Made by a program: the position numbers and the translations under genes | DNA from: Betaproteobacteria bacterium | GTDB taxonomy: Bacteria; Pseudomonadota; Gammaproteobacteria; Burkholderiales; SG8-41 | Assembly: GCA_023266245.1 (NCBI GenBank) | Contig: JAHFRO010000051.1 | Location: 4,347 to 15,677, forward strand | Direction of reading: 5' to 3' | Length of the DNA stretch: 11,331 bases | Shown here: positions 6,877 through 11,331 of the stretch, piece by piece | Layout of the letters: the number at the start of each line of letters is the position of its first letter | Numbering within the stretch: position 1 is the stretch's first letter | The notes under the pieces: model-generated | Database searches by the model: none | What the model saw: the letters and a program-made list of their open reading frames with translations, nothing else | Told to the model about the DNA's origin: nothing

Positions 6877-6915
6877 AAGACCCCCGCCCGCAAGGAACGA
6901 ACCGATCAAACCCCC

Positions 6916-6947
6916 TTGACACCGTACTCTAGTACGGAGTCTATAGT
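6916..6947 (+). promoter_or_regulatory. mer operator/promoter (PmerT) with MerR-binding dyad
   Basis: -35 element TTGACA at 6916-6921 and -10 element TATAGT at 6942-6947 (5 of 6 to consensus). Between them, CCGTACT-CT-AGTACGG (6922-6937) is a perfect 7-2-7 inverted repeat and the MerR operator. Its CCGTAC/GTACGG arms are those of Tn501 and Tn21. The spacer to TATAGT is 20 bp; a 19-bp spacer as in Tn501 would use the poor hexamer CTATAG. The overlong spacer is the mark of MerR-family promoters, in which the bound metal-activator untwists the DNA. Estimated transcription start is near 6954. The divergent merR promoter probably overlaps, but I could not place its elements. Confidence 0.88.
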
Positions 6948-6967
6948 ATCCCTTTATTAGTTCTTTT

Positions 6968-6971
6968 GGAG
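6968..6971 (+). promoter_or_regulatory. Ribosome binding site deciding the merT start
   Basis: GGAG lies 6 nt before GTG 6978, ideal spacing. The next in-frame ATG (6984) would be 12 nt away and the TTG at 6966 overlaps this site, so GTG 6978 is the preferred merT start. Confidence 0.6.
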
Positions 6972-6977
6972 ACCCTT

Positions 6978-7334
6978 GTGGAGATGAACAAGGATGGAAA
7001 AGTAACCCTGGCTGGCGGTGTGCTGGCAGCCATTGGTGCCTCGGTTTGCTGTGCCGGCCCCCTGTTGCTCGTCTCGCTGGGCCTGGGCGGCGCCTGGGTC
7101 GCGAACCTGACGGCGTTCGAACCTTACCGACTGATTTTCTTGGCGGCTGCCGTCGGTTTTCTGGCCCTCTCTTACCGCGCAGTTTACCGTCCTGCTGCCG
7201 GCGCGAGTTGCGCTCCGGGAATGGTTTGCGACGCGCTCCCCGCTCGCCGGAAGTACAAGGTCCTGTTCTGGTCTGTTGCTGCTCTGGTCCTGCTGGCGGG
7301 AGTATTTCCGTATTCAGCACCGCTGTTTTACTGA
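6978..7334 (+). CDS. merT: Mercuric ion transporter MerT
   Basis: Inner-membrane protein that takes Hg(II) from periplasmic MerP and hands it to MerA in the cytoplasm. The 118-residue product (116 is usual) has three hydrophobic helices. The first carries the vicinal Cys pair in GASVCCAGPLLL; the loop between helices 2 and 3 carries the second pair in CAPGMVCDAL; and the C-terminus is FPYSAPLFY, close to classical MerT. Start GTG 6978 fits the ribosome binding site; ATG 6984 is the alternative and would shorten it by two residues. It is first in the mer operon, directly behind the MerR-controlled promoter, with merP 12 nt downstream. Confidence 0.95.
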   Translation: MEMNKDGKVTLAGGVLAAIGASVCCAGPLLLVSLGLGGAWVANLTAFEPYRLIFLAAAVGFLALSYRAVYRPAAGASCAPGMVCDALPARRKYKVLFWSVAALVLLAGVFPYSAPLFY

Positions 7335-7346
7335 AGGAGCATCGTT

Positions 7347-7643
7347 GTGAACATTCGTACCTTTTTGACAGCAGCCCTCTTCGGCATCGGCACGCTTTTG
7401 GGCTCCGCCGCGTACGGCGCAACTAAGACCGTAACCCTCGATGTACCGGGCATGACGTGCTCGCTATGCCCGATCACGGTGAAAAAAGCGCTGATGAAAG
7501 TTCCGGGGGTAGCGAGCGCCGAAGTGAGCTTTGAAAGCAAGCAAGCGGTTGTGACCTATGACGACGCGAAGACCGGCCCGGAAGAGCTGATGCAAGCAAC
7601 TCGCAATGCGGGATTTCCATCGATGGTAAGAGAGATCAAGTGA
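7347..7643 (+). CDS. merP: Periplasmic mercury-binding protein MerP
   Basis: Small periplasmic Hg(II) scavenger that passes mercury to MerT. It has 98 residues: a Sec signal peptide (basic Arg4, hydrophobic 6-23, cleavage probably near Gly24-Ala25) and one heavy-metal-associated (ferredoxin-like) domain with the metal site GMTCSLCP (Cys38, Cys41). The usual MerP motif is GMTCAACP, so Ser-Leu between the two Cys is a mild variant. Start GTG 7347 has a strong AAGGAG 7 nt upstream. The stop overlaps the merA start (TGATG), which suggests translational coupling. Confidence 0.95.
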   Translation: MNIRTFLTAALFGIGTLLGSAAYGATKTVTLDVPGMTCSLCPITVKKALMKVPGVASAEVSFESKQAVVTYDDAKTGPEELMQATRNAGFPSMVREIK

Positions 7644-9319
7644 TGAGCCTCTACACGCTGGCAGTGAGCGGAATGACTTGCGAGCACTGCGCGCGAACGG
7701 TGGAAAAGGCGTTGGCCGGCGTCGCCGGAGTAACGGCGGCGCAAGTGTCGTACGAAAGTAGCACGGCAAGAGTCGAAGCCCGGGACGGCGTGCCGGAGGC
7801 GGCACTGCTCGAGGCGGTGAAGGCCAAAGGCTACGGCGCCGAGCCGCTTGAGGCTCGCGGATCAAGTGGACCGGGGCGCGTCGCTTCCGCGAACAAGGTG
7901 ACGCGCCCGGCCCGAAAAGCCGAAGCGGGCCTCCACATTGCCATCGTCGGCAGCGGCAGCGGCGCGTTCGCGACAGCGATCCAGGCTGTTGATGCTGGGG
8001 CACAGGTCACCCTAATCGAGGCAGGAACCCTGGGCGGCACGTGTGTAAACGTGGGCTGCGTCCCGTCCAAGATCATGATCCAGGCGGCTCATGTTGCGCA
8101 CACGCATGCAGCAAGCTCCTTCCCGGGGATCGCGAGCCGGCCAGCGCAAGTGAACCGGGCGGCGCTCGTGGTCCAGCAACAGAATCGAGTCGAGGAACTG
8201 CGCGTCGCCAAGTACCAGAACATCGTGGACGCCAATGCCGGCATCAACGTGCTGCAGGGCTTCGCTCGCTTCAAAGACCACCATACTTTGATAGTGAAGC
8301 GGCCGGATAGTCGTGAGACGCAACTGCGTGCCGACCGCATCTTGATCGCGACGGGCGCGTCGCCCGCAGTACCGCCGGTGCCGGGGCTCAAGGAATCGCC
8401 CTATTGGACCTCCACCGACGCCCTGGTGGCGGAAGAACTCCCGAAGCACCTTGTCATCATCGGGTCTTCCATCGTTGCCATTGAACTTGGCCAGGCTTTT
8501 CTGCGGCTCGGCTCCAAGGTGACCATGATCGCCCGCAGCAAAGTGCTGTTCCGGGAAGACCCGGCCATCGGAGACGCCCTCGAAGCAGCGCTCAGGGAAG
8601 AAGGCATGACCATCCTCACCCACACTCAGACGCGTTCGGTTGCTCACCGCGACGGGATGTTCCAGGTCGAGACCAGCGCAGGCGTCATCGAGGGGGATCG
8701 CCTCCTGGTGGCGACCGGCCGCCGCCCGAATACATCCGGCATGAACCTGGAAGCGATCGGTGTCAAGCTGGACGAGCGCGGCGCCATCCGCGTGGATGAC
8801 CACCTTCGGACCAGCGTGCCGGACGTTTACGCAGTCGGTGATTGCACCAACCAGCCGCAGTTCGTCTATGTCGCAGCCGCCGCCGGCACTCGCGCCGCGA
8901 TCAACATGACGGGCGGCGACGCGGTCCTGGATTTGACAGCCATGCCCGCGGTGATCTTCACCGACCCTCAGGTGGCGACCGTGGGCCTTTCGGAGGCGGA
9001 GGCGAACCTCAAAGGCATCGAGACTGATACACGCACCCTCACGCTGGACAACGTGCCGCGCGCCCTGGCCAATTTCGATACGCGGGGATTCATCAAACTG
9101 GTCGTGGAGGCGGGCACCGGACGCCTGCTGGGAGCGCAAGCGGTAGCGGCCCAGGCCGGAGAGTTGATCCAGACGGCCGCGCTCGCGATCCGCAACCGCA
9201 TGACGGTTAACGATCTCGCGGGGCAGCTCTTCCCCTACCTCACGATGGTCGAGGGCCTGAGGCTGTGCGCCCTGACCTTCACGAAGGACGTGAAGCAACT
9301 CTCGTGCTGCGCGGGTTAG
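7643..9319 (+). CDS. merA: Mercuric reductase MerA
   Basis: Cytoplasmic FAD- and NADPH-dependent flavoenzyme that reduces Hg(II) to volatile Hg(0). Its 558 residues match the 561 of Tn501 MerA. An N-terminal NmerA metal-binding domain (GMTCEHC, Cys13 and Cys16) is joined by a flexible linker (about 72-96) to the reductase core. That core has the FAD site IVGSGSGAFA (101-110), redox-active disulfide GGTCVNVGCVPSK (Cys134, Cys139), NADPH-binding IIGSSIVAIELG, the second FAD motif VYAVGDC and the dimerisation domain. The C-terminal vicinal pair Cys555-Cys556 (LSCCAG) delivers Hg to the partner subunit's active site. All catalytic Cys are present, so the enzyme should be active. ATG 7643 overlaps the merP stop by 1 nt; GTG 7640 would add one residue. 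Confidence 0.97.
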   Translation: MSLYTLAVSGMTCEHCARTVEKALAGVAGVTAAQVSYESSTARVEARDGVPEAALLEAVKAKGYGAEPLEARGSSGPGRVASANKVTRPARKAEAGLHIAIVGSGSGAFATAIQAVDAGAQVTLIEAGTLGGTCVNVGCVPSKIMIQAAHVAHTHAASSFPGIASRPAQVNRAALVVQQQNRVEELRVAKYQNIVDANAGINVLQGFARFKDHHTLIVKRPDSRETQLRADRILIATGASPAVPPVPGLKESPYWTSTDALVAEELPKHLVIIGSSIVAIELGQAFLRLGSKVTMIARSKVLFREDPAIGDALEAALREEGMTILTHTQTRSVAHRDGMFQVETSAGVIEGDRLLVATGRRPNTSGMNLEAIGVKLDERGAIRVDDHLRTSVPDVYAVGDCTNQPQFVYVAAAAGTRAAINMTGGDAVLDLTAMPAVIFTDPQVATVGLSEAEANLKGIETDTRTLTLDNVPRALANFDTRGFIKLVVEAGTGRLLGAQAVAAQAGELIQTAALAIRNRMTVNDLAGQLFPYLTMVEGLRLCALTFTKDVKQLSCCAG

Positions 9320-9328
9320 AGGCGAGCC

Positions 9329-9718
9329 ATGAAAGAGCTTTTCAAACAGTGCACGTCGGTCGCCGGAGGGGGTTTCGCGGGCGCGTGTTGCTTAGGCGTG
9401 CCGGCAGCGCTGTCGGTGCTTACCGCGATCGGCGCGGGTTTCCTGATCAACGACGCGTTTCTCATCCCCTTGTATTTCGGTTTGCTGGCGCTGAGCGTCT
9501 GGTTGCTCTATGGCACGGCGCGATCGCACGGCAATCTCACGCCGTTCTGGGCAGGCCTCGGCGCGGCTCTCGTAGCCTTTGCCGGGTTGTGGGTTTTCTC
9601 GGCATTGGTATATGCCGGTCTCGCCGCGCTGATCGCAAGCAACGTGTGGGATTTCTTCAACGGGCGCCGTGGCAAGCATCGCCCAGGCTGGGGCGAGCAA
9701 TCCGCTCGCCGCCGCTAG
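9329..9718 (+). CDS. MerC-like small membrane protein at the end of the mer operon
   Basis: A 129-residue membrane protein with about four hydrophobic helices. The first carries an adjacent Cys pair (GACCLGVPAALSVL, Cys20-Cys21), plus Cys8. The body (LTAIGAGFLINDAFLIPLYFGLLAL) and the end (SNVWDFFNGRRGKHRPG) resemble MerC, which ends in a VWDF-like motif before a polar tail. MerC normally has CxxC in helix 1, so the CC pair is more like MerT; similarity is by eye and modest. Its place 9 nt after merA, with a clear GAGG 6 nt before the ATG, supports a role in Hg(II) uptake or mercury-dependent transport. It is last in the operon, since the next gene is convergent. It could instead be a separate uncharacterised family. 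Confidence 0.72.
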   Translation: MKELFKQCTSVAGGGFAGACCLGVPAALSVLTAIGAGFLINDAFLIPLYFGLLALSVWLLYGTARSHGNLTPFWAGLGAALVAFAGLWVFSALVYAGLAALIASNVWDFFNGRRGKHRPGWGEQSARRR

Positions 9719-9736
9719 GACGCCGGCATCGTTTGA

Positions 9737-9758
9737 ATTGCGTTGATCGTTTCGCAAT
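9737..9758. terminator. Possible bidirectional terminator between converging operons
   Basis: A 6-bp inverted repeat, ATTGCG ... CGCAAT, with a 10-nt loop lies in the 54-nt gap between the mer operon's last stop and the stop of the convergent cyclotransferase gene. The location is what one expects of a shared terminator. The stem is short, no clean U-run follows on either strand, and I rank it low. Confidence 0.22.
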
Positions 9759-9772
9759 CGGCAGATCGCTGA

Positions 9773-10336
9773 TCACTGGGCGTGTTTAACGCTATCGAGG
9801 AACTGAATATAGTGCTCGGGTAGCCCGTGTGCTCGTGCGCCCTCGCGGACCAGGGTGATATAGCGTAGCGATGGATTGCCGTCGCGTTCGTTGCCGTCGG
9901 CGATGTAGGTCACAGCCTGGAGCGGTCGCCCGTCAATGTCTTCCGCATCAACCCACAATTGCCGGTACCGGGGTCCCGGAACGCCTTCCGTCGCGTCCAG
10001 ATGAACGAGGTCGCGGCGGGTGATCCGATAGAGCACACCCCACATCTCCGCCTGCGGGTCGACGCCGAGATTCGCCGGTGCAGCCTTGCCCTTCGGACGT
10101 CCTTCGAGGTTGAAACGCAGGCGATACCCGCGCACCCGACCGGGGCGCCATTCCAGGGGGCGCATGCCGCGCCGCTCGCGAAAGGCGCTGTCATGCATGT
10201 TGGCGCCGAAGGCGAAGTACCAGACTTCCTCACGCGGAGGCCCGACGAGGCGGATGCCGTGGAGCCGGTAATAGCACCAGGAGAGCACCCAGGATTTGGC
10301 AATGAGCATGCGGAGCTTTCTCAACAGATTGCTCAT
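9773..10336 (-). CDS. Gamma-glutamylcyclotransferase-fold protein
   Basis: A 187-residue protein with the gamma-glutamylcyclotransferase (AIG2/BtrG-like) fold. The N-terminal motif YFAFGAN (40-46) matches the family's YGxN substrate loop. The acidic motif LDATEG (113-118) places Glu117 where the catalytic base sits, followed by GPRYRQ. Family members cyclise gamma-glutamyl amines to 5-oxoproline, in glutathione or polyamine turnover. The first 35 residues are an extra basic and hydrophobic stretch of uncertain role. Its ATG overlaps the stop of the MFS gene by 4 nt (ATGA), so the two are co-transcribed. It converges on the mer operon and may just be a flanking gene. A link to thiol homeostasis under metal stress is speculation. 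Confidence 0.82.
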   Translation of the reverse strand: MSNLLRKLRMLIAKSWVLSWCYYRLHGIRLVGPPREEVWYFAFGANMHDSAFRERRGMRPLEWRPGRVRGYRLRFNLEGRPKGKAAPANLGVDPQAEMWGVLYRITRRDLVHLDATEGVPGPRYRQLWVDAEDIDGRPLQAVTYIADGNERDGNPSLRYITLVREGARAHGLPEHYIQFLDSVKHAQ

Positions 10337-11331
10337 CGCTCGCTGTCTCCAATCGGGATGGCACGTAAACGCCAGACCGTCAGGAATTGCAGGGCGGCGG
10401 CGGTGAGGCTCAACCCAAAGACAGCGGCGTATGATCCCGCCTGCGCGATCACGCCACCCGCTATCGGCAATAGCGCGGCGGGCGCAGCCAGAGCATTGAA
10501 GTAGCCGCTGTAAGCGGGGCGTCGGTCATCCGGCGAAATCTCCATCAGATAACCGAGGTAGGCAATGGTGCTGCCGTTCCCTACCGCGCCCAGGAGCGCG
10601 AAGACCACCGCGAAAAAGGGCAGCGCCGCCGCGCCCCAGCGCCCATCGTCGGCGATCCAGGCGAGGGTAAGGATCGGGGCCACGGCGCCGAGGGCGGCAA
10701 CGATCTCCAGCAACTCTCGCTTGCCGCGCCGGTCCCCCCACCAGCCCCACAGAGGGTTGGAAAACAGTGCGCCCGCCGTCTGCGCGCCGAGCAGAAAGGC
10801 GACGTCCGGCGCGGAACCTTGCGCCTGCAAGATGTAGAAGGGAAGCGCCATCGCCGCCGCGCCGCCGAGCCACTGTGCGATAAGGAAGAGGCGGAAGCGG
10901 CGGTCGCCGACAAAGGTATCAAAGCTACCACGCAGGAAATCCACGAAACCCGCTGCAACGGAACGCTCCACAGGTGCTTGCGGCTCGCCGGCTGAGACGA
11001 AGAAAATGGCGGACACCAAGAGTAAAGCCGCGCCGAGCAGCACCAGCGCCGCATAGCCGCTGGGAAACGGCAGGGCCTGGAGTACCCGGTACGCTGCCGC
11101 GGCCACGGCGAGCGCGAGGAGACCGCCGCCGAAGAAACGCAGCGCCAGCATCCGGCTCCGTTTTTCCGAGGGAATAGAGCGCGCCACGATGTCGTTATAC
11201 GGCACGGCCACGATACCGCTGACGAAGGCGTAGACGGTCCAGATCGCGAAGAACAGGACGATCACCAATGCGCCCCCGGGGCTGGCGAGATACCACAGCA
11301 ATCCGGCGAGAACGGCAAGGCACGCCACGCG
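10333..11331 (-). CDS. Major facilitator superfamily transporter, partial (N-terminus outside window)
   Basis: The 332 visible residues are hydrophobic throughout, with about nine or ten membrane helices, a central polar loop (near residues 111-141) and a cytoplasmic loop with the MFS motif-A form GWWGDRRGKRELLEI. An earlier loop contains VPYNDIVARSIPSEKRSRML, which is also typical. The upstream end runs off the window, so the true start is not visible; the codon near 11328 is probably internal. The substrate cannot be told. The 4-nt overlap with the downstream cyclotransferase gene shows a shared operon. Confidence 0.85.
   Translation of the reverse strand, partial: RVACLAVLAGLLWYLASPGGALVIVLFFAIWTVYAFVSGIVAVPYNDIVARSIPSEKRSRMLALRFFGGGLLALAVAAAAYRVLQALPFPSGYAALVLLGAALLLVSAIFFVSAGEPQAPVERSVAAGFVDFLRGSFDTFVGDRRFRLFLIAQWLGGAAAMALPFYILQAQGSAPDVAFLLGAQTAGALFSNPLWGWWGDRRGKRELLEIVAALGAVAPILTLAWIADDGRWGAAALPFFAVVFALLGAVGNGSTIAYLGYLMEISPDDRRPAYSGYFNALAAPAALLPIAGGVIAQAGSYAAVFGLSLTAAALQFLTVWRLRAIPIGDSER

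Noticed and set aside
6877..7422. Extension of the merR reading frame upstream, giving a 314-residue product
   Set aside because: It crosses the mer promoter and runs antisense to merT. The MerR DNA-binding domain starts right after ATG 6876, and MerR proteins are about 130-145 residues long.
8012..9298. 428-residue open frame antisense to merA
   Set aside because: Typical mirror frame of a GC-rich coding gene. Its translation shows no recognisable motifs, while merA on the other strand has every catalytic residue.
1..11331. CRISPR arrays, tRNA or rRNA genes, insertion sequences, attachment sites
   Set aside because: No regularly spaced repeats, cloverleaf-like sequence, transposase motif or paired terminal repeats were seen by eye; the window is almost fully coding.

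Overview
The window is a stretch of GC-rich proteobacterial DNA devoted almost entirely to metal resistance. The best guess is a beta- or gammaproteobacterium. The grounds are a Gram-negative merRTPA arrangement with a periplasmic MerP, a Tat-exported multicopper oxidase, a CzcD-type exporter, an FNR/Anr-type site, and no Gram-positive features. No transposase, integrase, tRNA or rRNA gene is visible, so mobility cannot be judged from here.

Layout. Positions 1-2551 (minus strand) hold a probable operon: a small exported methionine-rich protein, a carboxymuconolactone-decarboxylase-fold (AhpD-like) protein, and a copper P1B-ATPase cut by the window edge exactly at its DKTGT phosphorylation motif. 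Upstream of it lies a perfect FNR/Anr-type palindrome whose centre falls at -41.5 relative to a good -10 element. Positions 2733-6412 (minus strand) hold a CzcD-like cation diffusion facilitator, an EamA/DMT-type transporter with a 60-residue histidine-rich tail, and a CueO-like multicopper oxidase, spaced 29 and 18 nt apart. merR (6478-6876, minus) lies just upstream of them in the same direction. The mer operator/promoter (6916-6947) separates merR from the plus-strand merT-merP-merA operon, which ends with a MerC-like membrane protein (9329-9718). At the right end, a convergent pair on the minus strand encodes a gamma-glutamylcyclotransferase-fold protein and an MFS transporter. These overlap by 4 nt, and the MFS gene is cut by the window end.

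How it fits together. MerR senses Hg(II). MerP and MerT, perhaps with the MerC-like protein, bring Hg(II) to MerA for reduction to Hg(0). CzcD and the His-tailed DMT protein probably export divalent cations. The oxidase would detoxify periplasmic Cu(I). The ATPase would pump Cu(I) or Ag(I) from the cytoplasm, and the Met-rich protein looks like a periplasmic soft-metal buffer. The most interesting part is the left operon: a methionine 'zipper' protein, an AhpD-like protein and a Cu-ATPase apparently switched on under low oxygen, when copper is mostly Cu(I) and oxygen-dependent cuprous oxidation fails. The regulatory reading and the function of the Met-rich protein are inferences from sequence.
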